Assembly: GCA_949825025.1 (NCBI GenBank) | Contig: OX463781.1 | Location: forward strand, 9,736,648 to 9,800,647 | Origin: Siphlonurus alternatus | Taxonomy: Eukaryota; Arthropoda; Insecta; Ephemeroptera; Siphlonuridae | DNA length: 64,000 nt | Direction of reading: 5' to 3' | Shown here: positions 36,882-49,107 of the stretch, piece by piece | Position numbering within the stretch: the stretch's first letter is position 1 | Layout of the letters: the number at the start of each line of letters is the position of its first letter | Position numbers and translations under genes: made by a program | Notes under the pieces: model-generated | What the model was told of the DNA's origin: nothing | Seen by the model: only the letters and a program-made list of their open reading frames with translations | Databases searched by the model: none

Positions 36882-38356
36882 ACTCTGCCACACTCGTCAC
36901 GACTCATCTGCTGAAATTTTGTTACATTGGACAACCTGCATGAATATTTTATTGCATATTTGGATAGAAGAACTTAAGTTATGTATTTTCAGATTTTTAT
37001 AACCCTCTAATACCCTTAAAATCGTGCTGCAAAACGAATTGACGCCATAGTCTTGTAAATACTTAACACGCAAACATAGGGAAAGACGTTGCATGACTAT
37101 GACGTCACAGCGTATTTCCCCTCGATTTTGTGGTAAAAAAATTAAAACAATTAACAAAACATAACTCGGGGTTGTCGATCAAAATATGCTAATAAAAATA
37201 TCATGCAGGCTGTCCATTGAAGGAAACACAGTTATTTGTCCAGAGCTGTTTATATATAATAGACAAAAAACTTTAATAATATATTTTTACTGGTATCCTT
37301 AACTTGCTTTGAAGAAATTAATTAACACGTAGTCATTTTTTGCTTGAAAGGTTGCATACTTTTTAGGCGCGTAACTCAGAAATAAGGCCAAGGATTTTGT
37401 CATAATATAACTATTATAAAAAGAACAGGTAGTTTTAGTATCTTGCTTGTAAAGTATTATAATATAGTGGTTCTTACTGAAACCTTGATCTAATTAAAAA
37501 CAGACTACATGGTTTTCACGACAATTTTTTTTTTATACGCTGTGTGCTGCACAAATAAATCAAAAATCAAAGCAACAAAGTCAATAAAGTGACAAAAAAG
37601 TTCATCGATGTGATTCACCACGCCATGTAATATAGCCTCAAACTTTCAGTTCCACAAAATAACCTGTGATCAGTGTGTGCAAGTGCTGGAGAACTGGACA
37701 TAAAAATACATTTTCTCAAATTTACGACGACGACTGTCTTACTATTTTGAACTTTTTGTGACATTTTTTTTAATGTGACAATGTAATGTACATGTGATAG
37801 TCAAAGGTGCTTTTTAATTTATATTTTTACTATTAAGTTCGTAATTTTTTTATGAATTATCCCTGGAAAATCTTAATTTTAACATTATTTTATTACATAA
37901 ACCTTTCATAAAATATACATGTCATTAAATTACATTTTCTAGTCATCATATTTAGCATTCATACATCATCTTGTCATAATTTTATGTAAATAAAAATGTA
38001 TTAAATTTTTATTATTTTTTATCATTATTTCATAGTATTTTATTCCCTTTCGAGAAAATATAATATTATACAGTAAATATAAATAATTTAAATATTATGC
38101 TACTATAAACGATAAAATCAAACAAATTATTGAAGCTATCAGATCGTTCGTAAGCCGTCTAAACAAACATTCCTCAAGGCAATAAAACAGATGCGTCATA
38201 AATATTGCGAATCAAATTTTCTGCAAAGCTCACTGTAATGTAATATAATTTATATACCAGCACCTACCCATAAGGGTTCCGGCTTTGGTAGGACTGTATT
38301 CTTATTTTCACTAATAAAACTATAAAAAAAAATAAAAAAAAAATAGCTAAAAATGT
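36882..38356. other. Spacer between the convergent cyclase and GrA
   Basis: Holds the 3' untranslated regions of both genes. AATAAA words occur at several plus-strand positions (for example near 37550 and 37986). A MITE lies at 37000-37137. No other gene. Confidence 0.5.
37000..37137. mobile_element. MITE (CCCTC-end family), copy 2
   Basis: AACCCTCTAATACCCTTAAAA at the left matches the right end of the copy at 34835-34981 in reverse orientation. TTGCATGACTATGACGTCAC is the shared core. It probably lies within the cyclase 3' UTR. Confidence 0.65.
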
Positions 38357-41286
38357 TTAGTGGAGCGTCGAGTTGTCGGCACGTAGCTGGATGTACGGCA
38401 CGAACTGCACGAACATGACGATGTACGTCGCCACTGCGGCCGTCAGCTGCAATCAGATAAATACATAATTAAAATCAAAATAGTAAAAAATATAATATTA
38501 TGTAACAATGAACAACTTACATGAAATTTGTTTACTGCAAAAATGAATAGAGGGTAACAAATTATGCTACTCTGAAAATTTTCCGATGTTTTTGAGTCCT
38601 GGAACTATTTTTAAAAATTATTGAAAGTTCGACCACGCCCCCTAGAGGCGTCAATAGGCGTTTTTGCCCTATCCTTTTTATTAAGGCTCCAGGGGTGCCA
38701 ACTTAACTGAGAGAATTTCAATCATTTTTTAAAAATAGTTCCTGGACTCCAAAAAATCTGAAAAAAAATTCAGAGTGGCATAATTTGGTATACCTTCTTT
38801 TCATTTTTACAATAAAAAAATTTCATGTAAGTTGTCCATTGATTTTTTTAACAAAAAATTTATGATTTTTTTATTAACTAATTAGATTAATTAGGTTACA
38901 TGGAACATATTTTCCTAACGCCAATTCAAATCTGCATCAATTAATACAGTTTTCAGTCAGCAGAAATGCAGTATAAAGCTATAAAATAGTCAAATTTTGT
39001 TCAGCTGTGAGACACGTAATAAATATTTTGCTCCAGCATATAATGGCATAATTTCTAATGCACAATAAATTATTTTATAAATTCTAGTTTCTGTACTTAG
39101 AATAGCAATGAATTTAATTATAAATGTAATTGTCAAACAACTATAGGTTGTAGCATATGAACGCATGCATTTACATGATCTTGTCATGCCATTATTTTTA
39201 AATTGCAATGAATGATTGCTCACCGAGCAGATGAGAGCATTGTTGACGGTGACGAAGCCAGAGGCGGAGATCTTGACCGGTCGTGCAGTCAGCTGTGCCG
39301 TGAATAGCTGCACCTGCAAGGTGAGTCAAAATTTGGAAATAACGTGATTTATATTATAATATTTATTAATGTTGGCTTTAAGGTTGCATCAATTAATAAA
39401 CGTTGAGTGCTAGTGTGCCTGCTTAAATTTTTATTAATTTTATAGTACCTTGATGTGATTTACAAGCAATTTTTCATTTCACGAGCTTGTACATACCTGT
39501 AGTTGATGCTCACGGGGTGCTGAGAACAGTTCGAATGCTGCAACTTCCTCCAAAACTCCTTCGTTCTGTGAAATAATTCTTTACAATTTTAACACGTTTT
39601 TATTGCAAACTCAAACTGCACTCGTTTTCAGGTGATCAGCCGGACAGTAAATATTAATTTATAACGAATGATAATTGATGTATAATGCTATTTTTTATTA
39701 AAATTAATTGCATGTTAACAATAAAAGTGAACATTAAACTTGGGCTTTTTTCTTTTGCCTTAATTATTAAATTGCTCTTTGAAGAAAGAAAAATGTAATG
39801 TGATGCAAAAAATAAAGCCTCGTCAGAGACTTGAACGCGTGCTGTACTGACCGTGTGTTCCATCTGGTTGACGATGGCGAGCAGCGCGATGGTCATGATG
39901 AGGTAATAGAGCGTGAGCACCAGCAGGATCACGTTCCTGCTCTCCGTCACGATGAAGAAGAAGAACAGCTGGAGAACGGTGTCCAGCAACAGAAACAGCA
40001 GGTTGAACGCCAGCTGCATGCCGTAGCAGCTCTGCAGTTGGGACACGATGCGAGACAGAGCCGCGTGCTGAAGCCTAATTTTCTCCAACTGCTGGCCCGT
40101 GTTCTGCACGTGGTGATGAGGAAATCAACAGGTCGTTTTTCAACAGTTAAATAGACAAATTGCTAATGATTTCCTAATCAATACGGTTGCTCATGCACTG
40201 CATGTATAATTTAATACATTATATTTTGGCCTGTTTGTAAATCCTGCTCAGCCTATAATTTTTGCGCTCGCTTGAACTTAATGTCCAAGTAACAAGTATC
40301 TAAATACTACACAGCTTAAAGGCTTACAGACAGACGTTTTATAAATTTTCTGTTTTAGATTGCAACTTTTACCAGTATGCAGTAAATATTTGTATGATTA
40401 TTTGTTAATTTGCACTACAATATAATATATCATATACTTAGATTGAATAATCACACTATAAATGTTTACAATTAATTTTTACATTCATAAAATTTTATTT
40501 AATTGTGAAATTTTCAATTAAAAAATTAATTCAAACAAAAGTTATCAATAACTAATAACTGCAGTAATAAGTGTATAGATATGAACATACCTTGGTATCC
40601 TTGTCTCCATTCTCACGCAAACTGCGAACATCATCTCGAACTTCGTGGAACCGAGCAGTTAAATATTTACACACCACAACAAACATGTTCATTGGTAGCT
40701 CTTTCCATAAGTTTGCGCTTGTGTAGCTCAGTGCTACAGGAATTACAGACAGAAATATATCGTTCTCACATAGTTTGTTAAAAAAGTAAAGTGAGGTTAA
40801 TTCCACAATGAGTAAAACTCCAAGAGTCCAAGACAGCGATAAGAATTTGGTGTACCAACAAGCCTTCTTACATTTTATAGAATCAACTCCAATTATTTGA
40901 TGAAATTCTTCTAATAAAGTAAATAATTTTGGTAATCTTGGTGCATAAATGTGTACCAATATAAATTGAACAACACCTCGTACCGTTACAAGGTAGCATG
41001 TTAATTTTAACCAGACTGCGATATGATTTGGATCAGTATCGTACTCAGACCTTGAAATTAAATTAAAACAATTTGTGATGAAGAAAGTAAACGTTGTTGC
41101 ACATGAAGCTAAGTCCCACAGAAGAACCCATGACAGCCAGCTGTGTTTCAAATTTCTTCCATCTCTTTTAAGAGTATTAGAGAATGGAAACGCTCCAAAA
41201 AATTTGCTTAAAACTGCTAGCGGACGAACTGCTTCGTAAAACGTCGGAATGATTGAAGGTTTCGATGCAATCTCCGTCACGGCCAT
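38357..41286 (-). CDS. Gustatory receptor GrA
   Basis: A member of the insect-type Gr chemoreceptor family: seven-helix membrane proteins with a cytosolic N-terminus that form ligand-gated cation channels (family knowledge). Exons in coding order: 41286-40591, 40103-39852, 39565-39497, 39313-39224, 38446-38357; all joins are phase 0 GT-AG; 398 residues. Helices are visible at about 54-73, 93-112, 148-168, 176-194, 260-280 and 288-308 and in the last exon, which carries the family hallmark TYhhhhhQF as TYIVMFVQF. Other family marks are KELPMNMF and LRLQHAALSRIVSQLQSCYG. The last three introns sit where ancestral Gr introns do. GrA alone in this cluster has a further intron (40590-40104) between DKDTK and NTGQQ. 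The ATG opens MAVTEIASK and aligns with the starts of its paralogues. Ligand unknown. Confidence 0.92.
38525..38845. mobile_element. MITE with tRNA-B-box-like family core (copy 3)
   Basis: In the last intron of GrA. Ends GCAAAAATGAATAGAGGGTA and its imperfect complement near 38795-38825. The middle has CTATCCTTTTTATTAAGG as in the copies at 1180 and 7720, but the B-box-like word has been lost. Confidence 0.65.
40222..40290. mobile_element. Half copy of the small palindromic MITE
   Basis: GGCCTGTTTGTAAATCCTGC and following bases match the left arm of the element at 34052 with mutations; the right arm is absent. Lies in the extra intron of GrA. Confidence 0.5.
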
Positions 41287-41377
41287 TGCTGAACTGGAGA
41301 AACTTAAAGAAGTTGAGGTCTTTTATTTCAGTGAGCACCACATCTGTTAGGTTGAGAACATGATTTTGTTCTTACAG

Positions 41378-41383
41378 TTATCT
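41378..41383 (-). promoter_or_regulatory. AGATAA motif upstream of GrA
   Basis: AGATAA on the minus strand, 92 bases before the ATG. A TATA-like AAATAAAAG lies closer, about 35 bases before the ATG. Confidence 0.25.
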
Positions 41384-42055
41384 AAATAGGAGCTGTGATA
41401 TGGTCGTCATAGATGCAGGGGTTTCTTAAATATGGCATATTATCTCCTTTTATGATACCAATTTTGAGTTTTTAATATAAAGATTATAGAAATCAATGCT
41501 AGGAGCAACATAATAATTTATTACAATGTGAGAAAGTTAGACACAAGTAGATATAATTGTCATTTTCTGCCAAATGCTTAATTTATACGACTGTACCCCA
41601 GCCTAAATATTTAAAACAAATGGTTGCAAGTAAAACAATTTTTATTTCAGCCATCTTCAAATCATTACACAGTTATTATTTCACAAATTTTGTAAAGACA
41701 GTTATTAAAAACGGACTTGATGTTGAAAAACGTGTTTAAAAATAAACATAATATACATGAGCAGGACTAGTCCAGCCAAGGAAACCTACCTCACTTTATA
41801 TGAAGCCAACTCGTTTTGGTGCCAGTCCATATTATATTTTTCAATTTATTTGCAATATCTTACAAGTAAACACAATTGGTAATTATATATGTGTGTCATT
41901 ATTTTATATTTGCGTATTTCATTCGTACATTTTAAATAATAATGAAATAGTATAATAAAAATAGCATTGAATATTATGTAACGTTATAATACGATAGTTC
42001 AATTAAATATTAAAATGATATTTAATTTATTTAATTTCTTTACAGATGCTACATG

Positions 42056-44263
42056 CTAAAGTTCGTCATTTACGTCGGGCAAGGAGGGCAGGGTGATGTT
42101 GTACACGTGCTCTAAAATGTAGGGTGCAAACTGAACCATCATGACGAGGTAGGTGGCCACCGCCCCCATAACCTGAAAATAAAGTCGATTGTTTCATCAT
42201 CTCGATTACGTAAGATCCATTTGGTGTCATCAACCGATAAATCTTATCACCCATTTTTGTGAAGCCCTCATAAACCGTATGGCTCACTTCAGACATTTTA
42301 TTTACACTAAATATGAATTAAATACTAGAAATATTTAATTGCAAAATTATGTAAAATGTGAGATAGAATTTTCGTATATTTTAAATATAATTATAATATG
42401 ATAATATATTGACATTTTTTACTCTGATAATGAGATTGTTTTATAATATGTTTAGTAATGTTACAATGATGAATCTATAGAGTATAGCACTAGGTAATAC
42501 GGTAATACCACTTACCGTACAAAGCATTGTATTGTTGATAAAGAAGAAACCAGAGGCAGACATGCGGACGGGACGAGCGGTCAGCTGTGCTGTGAACAGC
42601 TGGATCTGAAACACAGAGAATGGAACGAATGAACGTTTGGTTGGTTTAAAAGAGGTTTTACTATATTAAATCACAATACACAGGGTTCAGTCAAATATAA
42701 AAATACGTAATTATACTCAAATGAACCTTAAAAAAAAAATTAATAAAGGGGAAGGATGATGCAACCCGCTCAGCACTGCTGCTCAAAGAGTTGCCTACTT
42801 TCCAGGCGCCGTCTCACCTGCAGCTGCTGGTCGCGGGACGCTGAGTAGAGCTCGAACGCAGCGATCTCCTCTAGCAGCGAGTCATCCTGGAAACGTGACG
42901 ATGAAATGTGATTGATGAACGATATTTTTACCTATTTGAGTGTTGAAAAAGCGGGTAATAATTTCAATTTTAAGCTACACTGATTTTTTTTAATCGAATA
43001 TTCAAATTTTATAAACCACTTTTGGTTACTTATGTTTTTTAAATGACACTTTTTTGTAACAAAAATAACATTGGACATATCAATTACGTTTTTATAAATA
43101 AAATACTAACAACCTTACAATCGTTTGATATTAGGGACAAATTAAATTAAATTCCCCATTTTTATTTATCGGACGTATAATAAAATAATATTCTTATTCA
43201 CCAGAAAGCGAGCTATTCATTTAAAGATACAACAATTAAGTTGTAAATAACATACTATAATTCTGCATGAAATTTATATAAAATAAATGCATTTGGCGAT
43301 TGGTACATATTTTATGCTCACCGTACGCTCCAGCTGGTCTACGAATGCTAACAGGACGAAACACATGAAAATGTAGTAGAAAGCGAGGGCGAGCAGCAGC
43401 ACGTTCTGACTGCTTGTGATGATGAAGAAGACAAACAGTTGAAGGACGGTGTCCACCAGCATGAAGAGAATGTTGACCGCAACCTGCATGCCGTAACATC
43501 GCTGTAACTGCGACACCACGCGAGTCAGGGCCGCGTGCTGCAGTCTCAGCAGCTCCAAGTCCTTAGCCGTGTCCTTGCCGCCCTTCTCACGAACTTCTTT
43601 GACCCCATTCTTGACCTCACGTAGTCTATAGGTCACCAGGTTACAAATCTTGATAAACATATTCATCGGTAATTCTTTCCATATGTTAGCGAACATATAA
43701 GACATTGCAATAGGCCATGCAGAGAGAAATGTAATGTTACTGTTTAACTGCTTAAAGAAAAAATATGATGATGTTTGTATGAACATTAATATTAAAATAG
43801 TCCATAATATTGATAAAACTGTAGTATACCAAGCAGTTTTTCTATGTTTTATTATATTCATTCCAATTCCATGATAATATTCTTCTAGAGCAGTGAACAA
43901 AGCTGGTAATCTTGAAGCGTAAAAGTGTACCAAAAAAAACTGAATAACTCCTCGTACAACGACAACGTAGCATGTCAACGTTAACCAGATTACGAGATTA
44001 GTTTGTTCTTCATCACCCAGGGGGTCTACCACAGCATTACAGCTCTGAATGTACCATATCATGAAAATGCAAGCTGAAATTATGTCAAAAAGATTGATCA
44101 CGGAGAACCAGCTGTGAGAAAGCTTCCTGCCGTCTCGCTTGATGGTGTAGCCAAGTGGAAAGGCGCCCATGGCCTTACTCATCACTCCCAGACATCGCAC
44201 GTTTGAGTAGAAGGTGTCGGTACCGCCAGAGCAGCGCGCCTTCTTGGGAGCTGTCTCGGCCAT
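42056..44263 (-). CDS. Gustatory receptor GrB
   Basis: Exons 44263-43322, 42886-42818, 42605-42516 and 42172-42056, all phase 0; 405 residues. The GrA-specific intron is absent: the frame runs through GGKDTAKDLELLRLQHAAL within the first exon. The last exon has TYLVMMVQF. It is followed by a TTTATT (minus-strand AATAAA) at 42026-42031, 25 bases past the stop, a likely poly(A) signal. The middle of exon 1 (about 43640-43990) uses AT-ending codons, while both exon ends use GC-ending ones. The start MAETAPKKARC has good context. Closest in appearance to GrA and GrC. Ligand not predictable. Confidence 0.93.
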
Positions 44264-44300
44264 CGCTGCTCAACTGAACGAACCACGCGGGGCGTGAGGT

Positions 44301-44306
44301 TTTATC
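44301..44306 (-). promoter_or_regulatory. TGATAA motif upstream of GrB
   Basis: GTGATAAAACC on the minus strand, 38 bases before the ATG. The spacing is like that of the AGATAA words before GrD, GrE and GrF. Confidence 0.3.
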
Positions 44307-45415
44307 ACCAAAAACTTAATCTCTAGCATGACTGCTGGCAAGTGTGATACTGTAGTCATAGAAGTGACAACATAATTATATATTGATTGATTGTAAGTTT
44401 TCTAAAAGTATATGATATATATTATTATCTATTAACATTTTCTGATATTACCACAACAAAATTCAGTACTTACTCCATTGATAATTAAATGCCAAGCATG
44501 ATGAATCCGAAAAAAGAGGTGGGTGGAGATCCTTCAATACTTCGGAGGTATTACAACTCCCAACCGACGCCTTCTTATAAAGCACCATAATATAACTTTG
44601 CTGGATAAGGCAATCTCTCCCCCCCCCCCTCCTAACCCTTTTTACAAGTGCTCCATGAGCGCTGAATTTGACCTTTGGAAAAGTAATAGAAAGTAAAAGT
44701 AGTATGAGTGTAATGAGTGACATAGTATACCTCAACGTTTAATGGAGCGCTTTTCTATTTTATTATATGCTCTATATTCACATTTATGGCATATTCTTTT
44801 AATAATTAATTTCAATTTTATAATAATAAATTGAGAATTTAAGGACATTACAAGAAAATTTCTTGGCCCGTTGAAGCAGACACTGTCAAGCAATAATAAT
44901 GTTAATAATGCCCTGTAGAAATAAGGATTTTATGGAACACATATAATTTAAATAAATATTGATTTTTTATGTTAAGCATGGACGAGCAAAGTAAATGATA
45001 AATGCATGGTTTTAAATAACAAGACAAATATCATTTCATACCACCAGTATCCACGTTATTACACATAACCAAATACCGGATAGGAAATTGTGGACAGTTT
45101 AGGCTCTGAAAAATTCCTCAACTCTAGCTCCTTTTTTTACATTCTTTATTCATGCAAACTGGTCCAATAATTAGGTTACTGTTGGTATTTATTTTTTTAT
45201 ATAATTTTTGTTTTAAAATCTTATTTATTATTTGTTTAAAATACATAATTATCATACATTTAAATTAGTAGTAATAAAAATTCACACAGAAAAAAAAATC
45301 ATAATTTTGATTAAAATAATTTAATTACACAATGTAAAAATATAGAGAAATTGTTATATCATAAAAATGCAATTCGGCCCTTTTGACGTGTAACTTTGGT
45401 GCTGTGCGGCGGTCC
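44307..45415. other. Spacer between GrB and GrC
   Basis: AT-rich. A 90-codon minus-strand open frame at 44463-44735 includes a C-run and does not resemble a known protein to me. No RNA gene or repeat could be supported. Confidence 0.45.
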
Positions 45416-47092
45416 TCACCAAAAGATCGGCAGGGTGATGTTGGCTAGGTGCAGCTGCAGGTAGGGTGTGAACTGAACCAGCATGACGATGTACGTGGCC
45501 ACCGCGCCGAGCATCTGTCGTCAAGGAAGGAAATGAGAAAGTTTTATATCAGGAGAAGAGGCGTCATTTTAGTTGGTGCGCACTTGCAGTGTCAATCATA
45601 ATTATTTAAAATTTAATTCATTGCATTGTGACGATGGAACGTCACCAAAATGGCCGCTCAAGTTACGTACACAATATTTGTAAATTAAAAAAAAAAAAAA
45701 TTATATTATAAAAATTGCTAAACGTATGGCTAATAAAAGTGGCAAGCAAATATAATATGATTGCACGATATTCAAAATGTAACCTCTTTTGAATAAACAA
45801 GTGAATGTTTACTTTTTGGTACTTACGGAACAAATCAGGGCGTTATTGACGACTACGAAGCCTGAAGCGGAGATTCTGACGGGTCGAGCTGTCAGCTGGA
45901 TTGTGAACAACTGAATCTAATTAAGGGCAAAAATAAATGTATGTATAGCTTGATTTATATAAAATCGCAAAAACAAACGTGTGTGATAATAACAAAGTAC
46001 CTGCAGTTGCTGATCACGAGATGTTGAACACAATTCAAAGGCGGCAATTTCTTGCAAAAGATCATCATCCTAAAAAAACAAAAAAACAAAAAAAAACAAA
46101 TCAAATGTAAATTTTAAAAGGATATTCCATAATAAACTCACTGTTCGTTCCATACGCTCCACAATGTTAATCAAAGCAGCTGTCATGAAGAAAAAATAGA
46201 GAGCGAGGACAAGTAAGATCCCGTTCTGACTGGAGGTTATGACGAAGAACACGAAAAGCTGCAGAACGGTGTCTATGAAGAGGAAAAGTATGTTGACGGA
46301 GAGTTGAAAGCCGTAGCAGCCTTGCACAAGAGACAGAATCCTCGAAAGTGCTGCGTGCTGAAGCCTCAGGGCCTCCAATTCTTTGGACGTATCTTTCCCG
46401 CCTTTCTCTCGTACCTTACGTACTTCATCTCGAATCTCATGGAATCGACTTATCAAATATTTGCAAATAAATATAAAAAAATTCATTGGCAATTCTCTCC
46501 ATAAATTTGCAAACATAAAAGATGTAGAAACAGGCCATGCGTCAGCAATAATACTTTCACCATTTATTTGATCAAAGAAAAAGAAAGAAGTTGTTTCCAT
46601 TATTATTAAAATTACAAGTAATCTTATTATTGGCATAAAACGTATTAACCGTGTTGGAATATTTTGTTTTATAATTGAAATTCCGATTTCTTGATGGTAT
46701 TCTTCTAATGCTGCAAATAAATCTGGCAAACGTGAAGCATAAAAATGCACTAAAATGAACTGAATCAACCCGCGTACAGTTACAATGTAGCATGTTAAAG
46801 TTAACCAGATTTGTAGACTATTATCGACATCATTGTGTTCTGTTTGTTCAAGAAGAATAGCGCAGCTCTGCATGAAATATACAATAATTCCCACGCCGAT
46901 TACGATGTCCCAGATGTGAATTAATGCAAACCAGCTGTGTTTAACCTTCTTGCCGTCAGTTGAAGTCACGTGCATTAAAGGAAAGGCGCCCAAAAATTTG
47001 CTGATCACAGCTAGAAGTCGAAGTGTTCCGTAGAAGGTCCCATCAGCTTGGGACTTGTCCTTAGATTTCGAGTCTTCTTCCACCTCACTCAT
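45416..47092 (-). CDS. Gustatory receptor GrC
   Basis: Exons 47092-46142, 46069-46001, 45916-45827 and 45514-45416, all phase 0; 402 residues. It is the most compact gene of the cluster: its three introns are 72, 84 and 312 bases. Last-exon motif TYIVMLVQF. Asn-Ile-Thr near the C-terminus is shared with GrB. The start MSEVEED was chosen because its distance to the conserved LRLLAVISKFLGAFP block matches the paralogues. The frame is open 24 codons further to another ATG at 47164, which would add a basic and hydrophobic extension not seen in neighbours. Confidence 0.93.
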
Positions 47093-47199
47093 GACTGGTT
47101 GATTGATAATTTGTCTTGTGACTGAGAATTTTGTGAGTTGAACACTGTCTATATTGTAAAGCATCCATATGGTCCATTAAACCTTTAAAAGTATTGAAC

Positions 47200-47205
47200 T
47201 TATCT
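47200..47205 (-). promoter_or_regulatory. AGATAA motif upstream of GrC
   Basis: AAAGATAAG on the minus strand, 108 bases before the chosen ATG and 36 before the alternative in-frame ATG at 47164. Confidence 0.25.
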
Positions 47206-49107
47206 TTTTCTTCGCATTGGGTATAGATAGCGTAGTCATAGTGTAAGGCTTAATTATTTATATCTTTAAGTCAGCATCAACGCCTTTTAAGATTATTACA
47301 TGTTAGTAAACAAGAAGAAAAATATTGATTAATTTTGAAGATCAACTCCACCTAAACACCAGTAAGGTATAATTCTATATCCATATATAAACGAGGCAAA
47401 TATTTGAATTTTAGTTAACTATTTCGTAAAGATTGGACAATTCAATTTCATATCGAATTTTTCTTAAGTTGTGCTGTTTTTGAGCTATATAACTATAGAT
47501 TGTTGTTTTTAACTGAGCTTAACTTAAATTATTTAGGTGCAGTGTCTTTGCATATTTGTGGAAATATGGTGAGTTACAACATTAATATTTTATTGGAATA
47601 TTTGTGGACTCCACGAACTTCATTACTGCCACTATGTGCTGCGGCTCCAAAAGACAGACTTGGAGATTTGAAATCTTAGGGAAAGTAAGAAGGGAAACTC
47701 AGTTAAGCCATCCAAAAGACTTCAGGCTTATCAAGCCTCCAGAACCTGCGTGGAAACATCCCCAAACAAGTAAAATTCTTGGTGTCCCGAATTGTACATG
47801 GATCAAGTCAAATAATTTTTACCTAGGTCAATTGAACAAATAACAATAAATATAGTAGATATAAAAGCAAATAAACCGTACATAATTTGTAATTGTTACA
47901 GCAAACATCAAATAAACCCTTTGTTTGTCTTTGTCTTTGTAATTATTTTTTCCAAAACCCCCTGATCAATTTAATATTTATATTAATATTTTTCCTTTCC
48001 TTATTTTATTTTAATTACTGTCATGGAAATCAAGGTTGGCTTTATACAGGTTAAGCCTCCGATTTGACCAATGTTAACGGGCTTAGCCAATCAGATTCAA
48101 GTATTCCAGGACCCATCGTGCCGCGAAACTTTGAATGCGCCCATGATGCAATGCTATTTTTGAATTTTCGCGGTGCAATGGGTCCTGGAAATAGTGGAAA
48201 AATGACGCACGAAATACGCACGTGGCTTAACCTGTATAAAGCCAACCTTGATGGAAATATAAGATCTGTAATTTAACATGCATCTAATTAACAATATATA
48301 TATATTTTTTCACAAAAGTAAAACGTCCATTGAAAAATATAACAATGTTAACAATAATATTATTAATATTATTATATATATTTGTTTTCAGAATAAAAGG
48401 GATAAAAAATAATACAAATTTGATGATAATAAAGTGGCTAATAAAATGCAAAATAAAACAGCAGGTTAAAATTTTAGTACATAATTTTTTTATTGCTTTT
48501 GCTGCCTAATTTTATGGTGAAATCATCATTAAATGTTAACAAAAAAATATTTCTAATATACAGCATCAAAAAACAACTTGCTGCTAGATGCGATTAAAAT
48601 AAAGGGGAAAAATGATTGACTGAAAAAATTATCAGCCTTTCATTAAGAAAACTTATGGGTAATTATATAATAAGGATTGCATATTTTGTGCCTTAATTTA
48701 TGGTTTTTAAAATTGCTTTGTATTATGTATGGCTAAATATCTTTAATTAAATATAGATCATCTAAAGTGATTCTTATTCCCCGATTGAATTAAAACTAGT
48801 CTTCTGTACTGCCAACTGCCAACAGAGGATGCTAATCAATTGCTGCCCTTAAAATATTGGTAAGGGCGGGGATTATATTGGCCTATTAAACTGATAAGAC
48901 ATAATGTCACATAGTGCATGTTTTATGTTATTATGATATTATGTTTACACTATTTTTTTAGCTGAAAATCTTATCGAAATTTTACTGTAGTGCTCATTGT
49001 TTATAAATTATATCATGCTATATAATTATAAATAACAATAATTAATGTGTGGCCTCAGGTCCAACTGAATAAAATACTGTGCTGAATGGGAAAGAAGTCT
49101 AGATAAG
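47206..49107. other. Spacer between GrC and GrD
   Basis: Contains a 79-codon plus-strand open frame (47604-47843) of unknown identity. It is followed by TTTGTCTTTGTCTTTGT near 47925, which may be a retroelement tail. A hAT-type MITE occupies 48031-48250. The rest is AT-rich without a gene. Confidence 0.5.
48031..48250. mobile_element. 220-bp MITE with 27-bp perfect inverted ends and 8-bp TSD
   Basis: The first 27 bases (CAAGGTTGGCTTTATACAGG then TTAAGCC) recur exactly inverted at 48224-48250. The direct repeat ATGGAAAT flanks both sides (48023-48030 and 48251-48258). Ends and duplication length fit hAT. Internally there are further inverted words (CCAGGACCCATCGTGCCGCG and its partner). The perfect ends suggest recent movement. 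Confidence 0.9.

Noticed and set aside
44463..44735. 90-codon minus-strand frame
   Set aside because: Runs through a C-run of low complexity and resembles no known family; probably chance or repeat debris.
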